A DNA stretch of 64,000 bases from Stutzerimonas stutzeri (GTDB lineage Bacteria; Pseudomonadota; Gammaproteobacteria; Pseudomonadales; Pseudomonadaceae). The position numbers and the translations under genes were made by a program. Shown piece by piece: positions 45,813 to 54,999 of this stretch. The notes under the pieces are model-generated. The model did not search any database, had not been told where the DNA came from, and worked only from the letters and a program-made list of their open reading frames with translations. The stretch's first letter is position 1. Every line of letters starts with the position of its first letter. The DNA lies in NCBI RefSeq assembly GCF_019090095.1, contig NZ_JAGQFP010000001.1, positions 1,550,001 to 1,614,000 on the forward strand. The letters are read 5' to 3'.

Positions 45813-47933
45813 TCAGAAACTCATGTCGACACGAGCCCAGTAGGTGCGGCCCGGCTCGTTGATGCGCTCGTCCGCCGCCATGCCGATTCCGGCATTGCCG
45901 GCAAGGTTCAGATGCTCGCTGTAGGCCTTGTCGAGCAGGTTGTCGATGCCGGTACTCAGCTTGAGATGACGGTTCAGGCGATAGGCGCCGTTGAGCGAGA
46001 ACACCCCGAAACCTGCACTCTCATCGAAGTCCCGACTGACCACGTTGCCCTTCCCTTCGGCCACCCGGGTCTGCGCCGCAACCAGCCGCCACAGGCCCGC
46101 CGCGCTCCAGTCGCCGCGCTCGTAACCCAGCCCCAGGCGCCCTTCCAGCGGCGGCATCTGCGGCAGCGCTTGGCCATCGGAACTGTTCTTGCCCCAGGCA
46201 TAGGCCAGGCTGGCATCGGTTTTCCAGTTCGAATTCAGGCGGTAGGTGGCGCCGAGTTCGCCGCCCATGATGCGCGCGTCGACATTGCCGGCGCTGGAGG
46301 TCGACATGCCCATCATGTTGGTCCCGTAGCTGAACAGGATGAAGTCCCGCACCTGCCCCACATACGCCGAGGCCCAGGCTTCGAGCGGGCCCTGGCTGTA
46401 CTGCAGGCCGACATCGAGTTGGGTGGTCTTTTCCGGTTTCACGTTGGCAAAGGCATTGGCACCGCCTGTGAACAGTTCCCAGTAGTCGGGGAAGCGCTCG
46501 GCGTGGCCCAGCCCCACATAAGCGGTTGCCGGAAGCGACTGCAGGTCGTGTTCGTAACGCATGAAGCCGCTTGGCAGGTTGTCGCTGCGGCTGTCACCCG
46601 CCGAGGGGCCGCTGCTGCGGTAGTCCTGCGTGGTCGCGTGACCCAGGCGCGCGCCACCGATGAGGCGACTGTCATCGTTCAGCGAACGGGTCAGTTCGCC
46701 GAACACGCCGTAATCGTGGAAGTCCGCGTCCTTGTCCCAGGCGAAACGGTCATGCGCCGTGAAGTCGCCGGTCATCATGTCGTAGCGGGAACTGCGCTTG
46801 CGGTGCTCGTTGCGCTGCGCATCGACCCCGGACACCAGGGTGTAGTCGTCCCATTGCCAGGTTGCCGCCAGCCGACCGCCCAGGGTGCGCCGGTCAACGT
46901 TGGCCGCCATGGGGTTGGCCATCATGCCGGTACCCGACGGCGTGCGCAGGCTGAAGTTGTCCATGACGTGGTCGGCATAGTTGTAGTAGACGCGCGCCTC
47001 GATCTTCTGCAGTACCTCGCCGAGGTTGGACCGCTCGAACCGCAGCGCCGCGCTCTCGCGCTTGAACTGGCTGCCGTCCATGCCGCGTCCGGCATAACGC
47101 GCTTCACCGTCACCGCGGCCCACGGTCAGCTCGAGCAGCGTGTCGTCGTCGGGCGTCCAGCCCAGGGCGACGTCGCTGTTCCACTTGGCATAGCGCGACG
47201 GGACGGTATCGCCGTTGCCATCGGCGTAGTCATCGGCCTGCGAACTGTTGGCCATCAACCGCGCATAGCCTCGGGCATTGCCGACAGCTGCATCGAGGTT
47301 ACGGTCGAAGCGACCGTTCGAAGCCGTCAGCACGCTGCCGTTGAGGCGGTAGTCCGGCTCGCTGAACTGCTCCGGCTCACGCTCGAAGAGCACCGTGGCA
47401 GCCGACGCGCCGGGGCCCCAGAGCACCGTCTGCGGCCCCTTGATGACGGTTAGTTTGTCGTAGGTGTCCGGGCTGATGTACGAGCTGGGCGAGTCCATGC
47501 GGCTCGGGCACGCGCCAAGCATCTCGCCGCCGTTGGACAGCAACTTCAGGCGCGAGCCGAACATGCCGCGAAACACCGGATCGCCGTTGACGCCGCCGTT
47601 ACGCACCGCCGAGAAGCCGGGGATGGTCTTCAGGTAATCGGCACCGTCGCTGGCCGGCATCGGCTGGCGCGGAACCTTAGGATCGGTGACCACGGTGAGC
47701 GGCGATTGCTGCGCGACACCAGTGATGACCATGGGCGCCAGCTCATACGCCGCGCCAGCGTCGGCATGCGCGGCGTGGTCCTGCGGATGGGCAGGCTCGG
47801 CCGCTAGCGCCGTGCCGGCCAGCACGGCCAGCAAGGCGCCATGGGCCAGCTGCCAGCGACGGCAGCCAGGACGAAGAGTAAACGTAAAGGACAGGCGCGA
47901 GCGCGCCGTGCAACCACGAGTGTGCCTGGACAT
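45813..47933 (-). CDS. oprC: TonB-dependent copper receptor OprC
   Basis: A 706-residue outer-membrane receptor that imports copper. A signal peptide (to about residue 45) and an N-terminal His-containing stretch (AHPQDHAAHADAG) precede the plug domain, with APMVITGVAQQSPLTVVTDP and TVIKGPQTVLWGPGASAATV. The copper-binding CxxxM known from P. aeruginosa OprC is present at Cys142-Met146 in MLGACPSRMDSP. The 22-strand barrel ends in the usual aromatic C-terminus (WARVDMSF). It lies 54 bases downstream of the DUF2946 gene on the same strand, as I recall from P. aeruginosa, and is probably controlled by copper status. Confidence 0.94.
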   Translation of the reverse strand: MSRHTRGCTARSRLSFTFTLRPGCRRWQLAHGALLAVLAGTALAAEPAHPQDHAAHADAGAAYELAPMVITGVAQQSPLTVVTDPKVPRQPMPASDGADYLKTIPGFSAVRNGGVNGDPVFRGMFGSRLKLLSNGGEMLGACPSRMDSPSSYISPDTYDKLTVIKGPQTVLWGPGASAATVLFEREPEQFSEPDYRLNGSVLTASNGRFDRNLDAAVGNARGYARLMANSSQADDYADGNGDTVPSRYAKWNSDVALGWTPDDDTLLELTVGRGDGEARYAGRGMDGSQFKRESAALRFERSNLGEVLQKIEARVYYNYADHVMDNFSLRTPSGTGMMANPMAANVDRRTLGGRLAATWQWDDYTLVSGVDAQRNEHRKRSSRYDMMTGDFTAHDRFAWDKDADFHDYGVFGELTRSLNDDSRLIGGARLGHATTQDYRSSGPSAGDSRSDNLPSGFMRYEHDLQSLPATAYVGLGHAERFPDYWELFTGGANAFANVKPEKTTQLDVGLQYSQGPLEAWASAYVGQVRDFILFSYGTNMMGMSTSSAGNVDARIMGGELGATYRLNSNWKTDASLAYAWGKNSSDGQALPQMPPLEGRLGLGYERGDWSAAGLWRLVAAQTRVAEGKGNVVSRDFDESAGFGVFSLNGAYRLNRHLKLSTGIDNLLDKAYSEHLNLAGNAGIGMAADERINEPGRTYWARVDMSF

Positions 47934-47987
47934 AGGTTTTCCATATCTGCGTTGACTTGTAAGGCCGCGTGCAGGCGGCCCGGAGCA

Positions 47988-48389
47988 TCAGCCAGGCAGT
48001 ACGGGTGGGGCGCGCGGATATCCGCTGCTGCTGCGCCGGGTCGGGGGCAGAGGCTTGGCAGGCAGTGCATGGACGGGGACAGGACGCAGCAGCGGCAAGG
48101 CTAGCTGCAACGACAGGGTCAGCGGCGGATTGAGCGTCAGCAGCTCGCAATAACCGCAGAATTTCAGCGCGCTCAGCCATGCGGGGCCACCGATCCCGCG
48201 GCCACCGTGGTGGTCCATGGCGGTAGAAGCCGCCTGCCCTGGCTCATCATGCAGGTGCACATGCGCACTGGCGTTGGATGTCTGCGCAGCGGTGGCCTGC
48301 AGGGCGGAGTACAAGGGGCCGACATGAATCATCAGCATGGCGAACAGGCCAAGCCAGATGCTCGATGTCGAAAGCCCTTTGCGTGTCAC
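47988..48389 (-). CDS. DUF2946 family small envelope protein
   Basis: A 133-residue protein starting at a GTG (48389) with GGGAG 7 bases upstream. The N-terminal hydrophobic stretch WLGLFAMLMIHVGPLYSAL (about residues 10-29) is a membrane anchor or signal. A His-rich segment (SAHVHLHDEPG, MDHHGGRG) and a CGYCELL motif follow, then a hydrophobic LTLSLQLALPLL and a Pro/Arg-rich tail. DUF2946 members often sit beside copper genes. The His/Cys content and the oprC neighbour suggest copper binding in the periplasm, but no function is proven. A longer in-frame extension to 48599 is AT-rich and not convincing. Confidence 0.8.
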   Translation of the reverse strand: MTRKGLSTSSIWLGLFAMLMIHVGPLYSALQATAAQTSNASAHVHLHDEPGQAASTAMDHHGGRGIGGPAWLSALKFCGYCELLTLNPPLTLSLQLALPLLRPVPVHALPAKPLPPTRRSSSGYPRAPPVLPG

Positions 48390-48674
48390 GACTGCACTCC
48401 CTGTTTCAGACAAGCTCCAGCGGAGCGGCCGGATCATCGCACGCCCGTGCGACCTATCGATGCGACATGAGGCCGCAAGCCAGGCGGCAAGCGAACGCCC
48501 AACCAGCCACCTCTTCCAAACATTTATTGCTCCAAAACTGAATATTTGGTGATTTATTCCAATTTTAAAACTGTTCTTGCAATAGATCCCGGAGACCAAC
48601 TAGGTTTGCACCATCAACGATTGCTGTACGCGAGAGCCGCCCCCTCTCGCCCACGCCACCGACGGAGAAACACC
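48390..48674. other. Divergent promoter region of the DUF2946-oprC operon and leuA, AT-rich core
   Basis: Bases 48520-48590 are clearly more AT-rich than their surroundings. On the minus strand TTGCAA with AATAAA about 18 bases on could serve the DUF2946-oprC operon. A 24-codon frame at 48467-48541 contains three adjacent Leu codons including the rare TTA, and a hairpin (GCGAGAG 48630-48636, CTCTCGC 48644-48650) precedes the leuA ribosome site. These are noted without proof of function. Confidence 0.4.
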
Positions 48675-50345
48675 ATGACCATGCTCAAGAATCCCTCGAC
48701 GAAATATCGCGCTTTTCCGGCGATCGACATTGCGGATCGGACCTGGCCATCGAAAACCATCACGCAGGCACCGATCTGGCTGAGCTCCGATCTGCGCGAC
48801 GGCAACCAGTCGCTGATCGAGCCGATGGATGCCGGCAAGAAGATGCGTTTCTTCAAGACGCTGGTGCAGATCGGCCTCAAGGAGATCGAGGTGGGCTTCC
48901 CGTCGGCGTCGCAGACCGACTTCGATTTCGTCCGTGAACTGATCGAAGGCGGCCATATTCCCGACGACGTGACCATCCAGGTACTGACCCAGGCCCGCGA
49001 GGACCTGATCACCCGTACCTTCGAATCGCTCAAGGGCGCCAAGCGGGCCATCGTCCATTATTACAACGCGACCGCGCCGAGCTTCCGCCGCATCGTCTTC
49101 AACCAGGACAAGGCCGGTGTGGTGAACATCGCCGTGAGCGCGGCGAAGGTCATCAAGCGTCTGGCCGAGGTAGCGCCTGAAACCGATTGGCGCTTCGAGT
49201 ATTCGCCCGAGGTGTTCAGCTCGACCGAGACCGACTTTGCCGTCGAGGTGTGCAACGCCGTGATCGAGGTGTTCCAGCCGACGCCTGCGCAGAAGCTGAT
49301 TCTTAACCTGCCGGCGACGATCGAAGCGGCGACGCCGAACATCTACGCCGATCAGATCGAGTACTTCGGTCGCCATGTGAACAAGCGCGACAGCGTGCTG
49401 ATCAGCCTGCACACCCATAACGACCGCGGCACCGGTGTCGCCGCCACCGAGCTGGGCCTGATGGCGGGTGCCGATCGCGTCGAAGGCTGCCTGTTCGGCA
49501 ACGGCGAACGCACCGGCAACGTCGACCTGGTGACCGTGGCACTGAACCTCTACACCCAGGGTGTCGATCCGCAACTGGACTTCTCCGATATCGACGCCGT
49601 GCGCAAGGTGGTCGAGGAATGCAACCAGCTGCCGGTGCATCCGCGCCATCCCTATGTCGGCGACCTAGTCCACACCGCCTTCTCAGGCTCGCACCAGGAC
49701 GCTATCCGCAAGGGTTTCAGCCAGCAGGACCCGAACGGCGTGTGGGCAGTGCCCTATCTGCCGATCGACCCGGCCGACATCGGCCGCAGCTACGAAGCGG
49801 TGATTCGTGTCAACAGCCAGTCCGGCAAGGGTGGCATCACCTATCTGCTCGAGCAGGAATATGGCATCAGCCTGCCACGGCGCATGCAGATCGAGTTCAG
49901 CCAGGTGGTACAACGCGAAACCGATCGCCTCGGCCTGGAAATGAGTGCCAAGCAAATCTATGCATTGCTGGAAAGCGAGTACTTGCAGGCTACCGCCCCC
50001 TACACGCTGAAGAGCCATCGCTTGCAGGAGGAGAACGGCACCAGCGCCGTCGATGTGGAGGTAGCCAGCGAGGGTGAGATCATGCGCTGGCGCGGCATCG
50101 GCAAGGGCCCGCTGGAGGCGCTGGTTGCGGGCTTGCCGGTCAAGCTGGAGATCATGGACTACCACGAGCATTCGATCGGCGCCGGCAGCAACGCCCGCGC
50201 GGCCGCCTATATCGAGGTGCGTCTGGATGGCGAACGTCCCCTGCACGGCATTGGCATCGATGAAAACATCACCACCGCAAGCATCCGCGCCCTGTTCAGT
50301 GCGCTGAACCGGGCCCTGCGCGAAGCGACCACCAAAGCCGCCTGA
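48675..50345 (+). CDS. leuA: 2-isopropylmalate synthase
   Basis: A 556-residue enzyme of the LeuA type 2 class, which condenses acetyl-CoA with 2-ketoisovalerate in the first step of leucine synthesis. The catalytic DRDG element is [11 protein letters not shown] (near residue 40), metal-binding His residues are in [18 protein letters not shown] (near 240) and [14 protein letters not shown] follows. The C-terminal regulatory domain binds leucine for feedback control ([15 protein letters not shown] onward). GGAG lies about 8 bases before the ATG at 48675. A longer frame from 48546 is non-coding. Confidence 0.96.
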   Translation: MTMLKNPSTKYRAFPAIDIADRTWPSKTITQAPIWLSSDLRDGNQSLIEPMDAGKKMRFFKTLVQIGLKEIEVGFPSASQTDFDFVRELIEGGHIPDDVTIQVLTQAREDLITRTFESLKGAKRAIVHYYNATAPSFRRIVFNQDKAGVVNIAVSAAKVIKRLAEVAPETDWRFEYSPEVFSSTETDFAVEVCNAVIEVFQPTPAQKLILNLPATIEAATPNIYADQIEYFGRHVNKRDSVLISLHTHNDRGTGVAATELGLMAGADRVEGCLFGNGERTGNVDLVTVALNLYTQGVDPQLDFSDIDAVRKVVEECNQLPVHPRHPYVGDLVHTAFSGSHQDAIRKGFSQQDPNGVWAVPYLPIDPADIGRSYEAVIRVNSQSGKGGITYLLEQEYGISLPRRMQIEFSQVVQRETDRLGLEMSAKQIYALLESEYLQATAPYTLKSHRLQEENGTSAVDVEVASEGEIMRWRGIGKGPLEALVAGLPVKLEIMDYHEHSIGAGSNARAAAYIEVRLDGERPLHGIGIDENITTASIRALFSALNRALREATTKAA

Positions 50346-50351
50346 AGGGCG

Positions 50352-50378
50352 GCGGCGAGCCCGGCCAGGGCTCGCCGC
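50352..50378 (+). terminator. Hairpin after leuA
   Basis: GCGGCGAGCCC (50352-50362) pairs perfectly with GGGCTCGCCGC (50368-50378) around GGCCA, just 6 bases after the leuA stop. It lacks a proper U tract (CTCCTACG follows) and may be a REP-like element acting as a weak terminator or RNA stabiliser. Confidence 0.55.
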
Positions 50379-50558
50379 TCCTACGTCCCGGCCCCGGCGC
50401 AGTGGGTCGTGACCGTTCCACCCCGCGCATCCGTCGCCGAACCTGCACCCAAGCTGCAGCAGGAACGCATCATTCATCAGCAGAATCGTGCAACCGCTTC
50501 ACAGACCTTCGGCACTAGGATTGGGGTCTATTCCAGACCGTCAGATCCAGGAGCCGCC

Positions 50559-51617
50559 ATGAGCAATGCCATCGGTTATGCCGCGCACGATCCGAGCACA
50601 CCGCTCGTACCCTACTCGTTCACTCGCCGCGATGTCGGGCCAAACGATGTCAAGATCGACATCCTTTACTGCGGCGTCTGCCACTCCGACCTGCATACCG
50701 CACGCAACGAATGGAACAACACGCTCTACCCCGCGGTCCCCGGCCACGAGATCGTCGGGCGGGTGACAGCCGTTGGTGAGGCGGTCAGCCGCTTCAAGGT
50801 CGGCGACATCGCCGGCGTCGGCTGCCTGGTCGACAGCTGCCGGACCTGCCCCTCCTGCGGCGAAGGGCTGGAGCAATACTGCGAGAACGGCTTCACCGGC
50901 ACCTACAACGGACCAGCCTTCGGCGGTGGCGAGAACACCCTCGGCGGCTACTCGGACAACATCGTGGTGGACCAGCATTTCGTCCTGCGCATCTCCCACG
51001 ACGAGGCCAGCCTGGCCGCCGTTGCGCCGCTGTTGTGCGCCGGCATCACCACCTATTCGCCGCTGCGCCAGTGGAAGGTCGGGCCCGGCCAGAAGGTCGG
51101 CGTGGTCGGCCTCGGTGGTCTTGGCCACATGGCGGTGAAGATCGCCAACGCCATGGGCGCGCACGTGGTCCTGTTCACCACCTCGCCGGACAAGAAGGAG
51201 GACGCGCTGCGCCTCGGCGCCAGCGAAGTGGTGGTGTCGAAGGACCGGGATGAGATGGCCGCGCACGGGAACAGCTTCGATTTCATCCTCAATACGGTGG
51301 CGGCGCCGCATAACCTCGACGCCTTCGTTGCGCTACTCAAGCGCGACGCCACCATGACGCTGGTCGGCGCACCCGCATCGCCACACCCCTCCCCCAGCGT
51401 GTTCGGCCTGATCTTCAAGCGTCGCCGCATCGCCGGATCGCTGATCGGCGGCATCGCCGAGACCCAGGAAATGCTCGACTTCTGCGCCGAACACAACATC
51501 GTGTCGGACATCGAGATGATCGACATTCAGGCCATCAACGACGCCTACGAACGCATGCTCAAGAGCGACGTGAAGTACCGTTTCGTCATCGACATGGCCT
51601 CGCTCAAGTCCGCCTGA
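50559..51617 (+). CDS. Zinc-dependent NAD(P)-alcohol dehydrogenase (YahK/cinnamyl alcohol dehydrogenase type)
   Basis: A 352-residue medium-chain dehydrogenase that reduces aldehydes. Catalytic zinc ligands are in CGVCHSDLH (Cys near residue 37) and PGHEIVG, and the structural-zinc cysteines are in SCRTCPSCGEGLEQYC. The Rossmann motif is VGLGGLGHMAVKIA (near residue 185), and the segment after strand two (TTSPDKKEDALRLGA) fits NADPH preference. The start at 50559 follows CAGGAG by 7 bases. It appears monocistronic. Confidence 0.92.
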   Translation: MSNAIGYAAHDPSTPLVPYSFTRRDVGPNDVKIDILYCGVCHSDLHTARNEWNNTLYPAVPGHEIVGRVTAVGEAVSRFKVGDIAGVGCLVDSCRTCPSCGEGLEQYCENGFTGTYNGPAFGGGENTLGGYSDNIVVDQHFVLRISHDEASLAAVAPLLCAGITTYSPLRQWKVGPGQKVGVVGLGGLGHMAVKIANAMGAHVVLFTTSPDKKEDALRLGASEVVVSKDRDEMAAHGNSFDFILNTVAAPHNLDAFVALLKRDATMTLVGAPASPHPSPSVFGLIFKRRRIAGSLIGGIAETQEMLDFCAEHNIVSDIEMIDIQAINDAYERMLKSDVKYRFVIDMASLKSA

Positions 51618-51709
51618 CCGGCTGCCTGCCCCTGCGCTCCGTAGCGGGCAGGCCTTCCCTCTTTGCGATCAAGCGGCTATGGTCGCCGGCCTTCTGCTGA
51701 GGAGCCGGC

Positions 51710-52564
51710 ATGCGCTATCTGGTCTTCGTCACCCTGCTCTGGGCCTATTCCTTCAACCTGATCGGTGCCTATCTCGCCGGTCAGGTCGACAGCTATTTCG
51801 CCGTGCTGACCCGGGTCGTCCTGGCCGGCCTCGTGTTTTTGCCGCTGACGCGCTGGCGTGGCGTGGCGCCGGGCTTCATCGGCGGCGTCACGCTGGTCGG
51901 TGCACTGCAGTTCGGTGTGACCTATATCTGCCTCTACCTGAGCTTCAACGTGCTGACGGTGGCCGAGGTCCTGCTGTTCACCGTGCTGACGCCACTGCAC
52001 GTGACGCTGATCGACGACGCACTCAATCGGCGCTTCAACCCCTGGGCGCTGGTCGCCGCGGCCGTCGCGGTGTTCGGCGCCGGACTGATTCGCTATGACG
52101 GGGTCACCGGGGACTTTCTCGGCGGGTTCCTGCTGATGCAGCTGGCCAACTTCACCTTCGCCGCCGGCCAGGTCGGCTACAAGCACCTGGCGCAGCGCTA
52201 CCCATCGGACATCCCGCTCCATCGCCGCTTCGGCTACTTCTTCCTCGGCGCGTTGGTCATCGTGTTGCCGGCCTGGTTGCTGTTCGGCAATCCGGAGAAG
52301 CTACCATCGACGCCCACCCAGTGGGGCGTACTGGTGTGGATGGGTGTGCTGGCCACTGCGCTGGGGCAATTCTGCTGGAACAAGGGCGCCACGCTGGTCG
52401 ATGCCGGAACCCTGGCGGTGATGAACAACATGGCCGTGCCGGTCGGACTGATCCTCAATCTGCTGTTCTGGGGCACCTATGCCGATCTGCTGCGCCTGAC
52501 CTTCGGCGGGCTGATCATCCTCGCCTCATTGCAGATCAATCGACTGGGCCGACGAACGGCTTGA
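51710..52564 (+). CDS. EamA/DMT-superfamily transporter
   Basis: A 284-residue membrane protein with about ten hydrophobic segments arranged as two EamA repeats (residues 1-130 and 140-284), beginning MRYLVFVTLLWAYSFNLIGAYLAG and ending LTFGGLIILASLQINRL. The phrase VAEVLLFTVLTPLHVTLIDD marks the first repeat. This group is annotated as carboxylate/amino acid/amine transporters; the substrate cannot be told from sequence. GAGGAG precedes the ATG by about 7 bases, and a hairpin terminator follows. Confidence 0.85.
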   Translation: MRYLVFVTLLWAYSFNLIGAYLAGQVDSYFAVLTRVVLAGLVFLPLTRWRGVAPGFIGGVTLVGALQFGVTYICLYLSFNVLTVAEVLLFTVLTPLHVTLIDDALNRRFNPWALVAAAVAVFGAGLIRYDGVTGDFLGGFLLMQLANFTFAAGQVGYKHLAQRYPSDIPLHRRFGYFFLGALVIVLPAWLLFGNPEKLPSTPTQWGVLVWMGVLATALGQFCWNKGATLVDAGTLAVMNNMAVPVGLILNLLFWGTYADLLRLTFGGLIILASLQINRLGRRTA

Positions 52565-52565
52565 A

Positions 52566-52588
52566 AAAACGGCGTAAGCCGTTGTTTT
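52566..52588 (+). terminator. Rho-independent terminator after EamA transporter gene
   Basis: AACGGC (52568-52573) pairs with GCCGTT (52578-52583) around GTAA, preceded by an A run and followed by GTTTT, directly after the stop at 52564. Confidence 0.7.
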
Positions 52589-52669
52589 ACAAGTGATTAA
52601 TCTTCTTCTTATCGGTAAGATCTCGGCGCCCCGCATGGATGCGTTTCTCAGTTCGTCGTCGAGATCTCC

Positions 52670-53401
52670 ATGCGCCGCGCCAGCCTGTTTCTGCTCGTTC
52701 TGCTGTTCACCTCCGGCGTTCTTGCCGATGCCCCACGCACCTTCCGCGAAGCGAAGCGGCTAGCCTGGCAGATCTATGCCGAGCGGCCTGTCGACTTCTA
52801 CTGCGGCTGCCGCTTCGAGGGCAACCGGATCGACCTGAGCAGCTGCGGCTACGTCCCACGCAAGCAGCCCAAACGGGCTGCACGCGTGGAATGGGAACAT
52901 ATCGTGCCGGCCTGGGTGATTGGCCATCAGCGTCAATGCTGGCAAAAAGGCGGGCGCAAGCACTGCACCGCGAGCGATCCGGTGTTCAGCAAGGCCGAGG
53001 CCGACCTGCACAACCTCGTCCCGGTGGTCGGCGAGGTCAATGGTGACCGCAGCAACTACGGGTTCGGCATGCTCAGCGAGAAGCCAACCCAGTACGGAGC
53101 CTGCCCCTTCGTGGTGAACTTCAAGCAACGCACCGCCATGCCGGCCGACTACAGCCGGGGCGCCATTGCGCGAACCTACCTGTACATGAGCGAACGCTAT
53201 GGCCTGCGCCTGTCGAAGCAGGACCAGCGCCTTTACGACATCTGGAATCGCCAGTATCCGGTCAGCGAATGGGAGCGTTGGCGCAATCGCAGCGTGGCCT
53301 GCGTGCAGGGCAATGCCAATACCTTCGTCGGCGCGGTGGATCTACGTCGCTGCAGCCGTTCAGTGGCCCGCGCGACCGGCAAAGGTGCTGGCAGGAGCTG
53401 A
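52670..53401 (+). CDS. endA: Endonuclease I (periplasmic/secreted DNase)
   Basis: A 243-residue nuclease. The signal peptide ends after VLA (residue 19). The beta-beta-alpha-Me active site is VEWEHIVPAW (catalytic His near residue 84) with metal ligand Asn in ADLHNLVPVVGEVNGDRSN (near 123). Six or more Cys residues (CGCRFEGNRIDLSSCG, RQCWQ, KHCTAS, YGACPF) fit a disulfide-bonded secreted enzyme. It degrades extracellular or periplasmic double-stranded DNA. The start at 52670 coincides with the signal peptide. Confidence 0.92.
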   Translation: MRRASLFLLVLLFTSGVLADAPRTFREAKRLAWQIYAERPVDFYCGCRFEGNRIDLSSCGYVPRKQPKRAARVEWEHIVPAWVIGHQRQCWQKGGRKHCTASDPVFSKAEADLHNLVPVVGEVNGDRSNYGFGMLSEKPTQYGACPFVVNFKQRTAMPADYSRGAIARTYLYMSERYGLRLSKQDQRLYDIWNRQYPVSEWERWRNRSVACVQGNANTFVGAVDLRRCSRSVARATGKGAGRS

Positions 53402-53546
53402 ACGCTGATGCCCGTTTGGCCGTCCCGGCACGCCTGTCTGACCGCACCACCGCTGCGTCGCGATCGAAGATCATGCGCTTGCCGCGATTGCACGTCGACG
53501 GCCGAACGCTGCATGCTGGCTTATCTCAATGCGATGGCCTTTTACC

Positions 53547-54173
53547 ATGCAAGACAAGCCCCTCCTCTCCGCGTTGGCGCTGACCGTTCTACTGGCGCTC
53601 GTCGTCTCCGGAATCGCGCCGTACGATCGGGCAACCTGGCTGCTGGAAGTCGCACCGGTGCTGATCGCCTTGCCGCTTTTGCTTTGCACCTACCAGCGCT
53701 TTGCCTTGACCCGCCTGCTGTACGTGATCATTGCGCTGCATGCATTGGTGCTGATTCTGGGCGGCGCTTATACCTATGCCCGGGTGCCGCCGGGGTTTTG
53801 GGTGCAGGACTGGCTCGAACTCAGCCGCAACCCTTATGACAAGCTTGGTCACTTCATCCAGGGCGTGACGCCAGCCTTGCTGGCTCGGGAAATACTGCTG
53901 CGCCGCCGTTTCGTCGTGCCAGGAAAGATGCTCGGTTTTCTCGCGGTCTGCGTCGCGCTGGCGTTCAGCGCGTTCTATGAGCTGATCGAATGGTGGGTGG
54001 CGCTGTTGGCCGGCCAGGGCGCGGACGATTTTCTGGGCACCCAGGGCGACCCCTGGGACACCCAGTCGGACATGCTGATGGCATTGCTCGGCGCGTTGCT
54101 CTCCGTCATCACACTGGCAGGCCTGCAAGACCGGCAGATCGCCAACCAGACGAAGCCTGACCCGGCACCCTAG
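53547..54173 (+). CDS. DUF2238 membrane protein (YjdF family)
   Basis: A 208-residue membrane protein with about six hydrophobic segments. The family hallmark is VSGIAPYDRATWLLEVAPVLI near the N-terminus and LSRNPYDKLGHFIQGVTPALLAREILLR in the middle; ELIEWWVALLAGQGADDFLGTQGDPWDTQSDM follows and could bind metal through its acidic residues. Function is unknown. The start is ambiguous: ATG at 53547 or 53529, neither with a clear ribosome-binding site. It stands between endA and the convergent omega-amidase gene. Confidence 0.85.
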   Translation: MQDKPLLSALALTVLLALVVSGIAPYDRATWLLEVAPVLIALPLLLCTYQRFALTRLLYVIIALHALVLILGGAYTYARVPPGFWVQDWLELSRNPYDKLGHFIQGVTPALLAREILLRRRFVVPGKMLGFLAVCVALAFSAFYELIEWWVALLAGQGADDFLGTQGDPWDTQSDMLMALLGALLSVITLAGLQDRQIANQTKPDPAP

Positions 54174-54204
54174 CCGTTGCGTGCCGTAGCGCAATCGAGC
54201 GCGG

Positions 54205-54999
54205 CTAGAGGCTGAGCTCGAAGGCATCACCGTCATGATAGGCGGGGAACTTGCTGCGATACGCGGCCAGGTCCCGGGCACGCAGCGTCGCGCGAAAGAC
54301 GCCGTCGCCATCGCCTGCTTCCAGCAGCGGGTCACCGAGGTAGTCGAGCACCTGGCTGTCGCCGCTGTAGGGATAACCCTTGCCGTCCTCACCGATTCGA
54401 TTCACCGCCGCCACATAGCACAGGTTCTCGATCGCACGCGCGGGAAGCAGGCGGTTCCAGGCGTTACGGCGAGCGGCGGGCCAGTTGGCGGTGTAGAGCA
54501 GCAGGTCCGTGTCGTGCGGGTCACGGCTCCAGACCGGGAAGCGCAGGTCGTAGCAGATCAAGGGCCGCACGTGCCAGCCGTTGAGTTCGAACAGCGCTTG
54601 CTGCTCTCCGGCGGTGTAATGCTTGTGTTCGCCGGCCATGCGAAACAGATGGCGTTTGTCGTAGTGGGAAACGTCGCCGTTCGGCCGGACCCAGAGCAGC
54701 CGGTTGCGGTGACTGCCGTCCGCCGCCTCGATGATCACGCTGCCGGTCACCACCGCCTCCAGACGCGCGGCCTGCTCGCGCATCCAGGCATAGGTCGGCC
54801 CCTCTTCGGGCTCGGCCAGCTCAGCGGAGTTCATGGAGAATGCGGTGGTGAACATTTCCGGAAGAACGATGAGATCAGCGCCGCGTGCGCGCTCGAGCAG
54901 CTCGACGAAACGCTCGCGATTGGCCGCGGCGTCTTGCCAGACGAGTGAGGTCTGAATCAGCGCCAGCTCAAGGTCGGGAAGGTTGTTCAGATCGCGCAT
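54205..54999 (-). CDS. Omega-amidase (nitrilase superfamily, YafV/Nit2 type)
   Basis: A 264-residue nitrilase-fold amidase. The Glu-Lys-Cys triad is readable: Glu in IVLPEMFTTAFSMN (near residue 48), Lys in HYDKRHLFRM (near 115) and Cys in VRPLICYDLRFPVWSR (near 148). Such enzymes hydrolyse 2-oxoglutaramate and 2-oxosuccinamate made by glutamine or methionine transaminases. The ATG at 54999 overlaps the aminotransferase gene by 13 bases, so the two products form one transamination/deamidation unit. The frame extends 45 codons upstream but that part is inside the aminotransferase. Confidence 0.9.
   Translation of the reverse strand: MRDLNNLPDLELALIQTSLVWQDAAANRERFVELLERARGADLIVLPEMFTTAFSMNSAELAEPEEGPTYAWMREQAARLEAVVTGSVIIEAADGSHRNRLLWVRPNGDVSHYDKRHLFRMAGEHKHYTAGEQQALFELNGWHVRPLICYDLRFPVWSRDPHDTDLLLYTANWPAARRNAWNRLLPARAIENLCYVAAVNRIGEDGKGYPYSGDSQVLDYLGDPLLEAGDGDGVFRATLRARDLAAYRSKFPAYHDGDAFELSL

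Noticed and set aside
45588..47453. A 621-codon plus-strand open frame opposite oprC
   Set aside because: OprC on the minus strand is unmistakable, including the plug domain and CxxxM site. The opposite frame is a codon-bias artefact.
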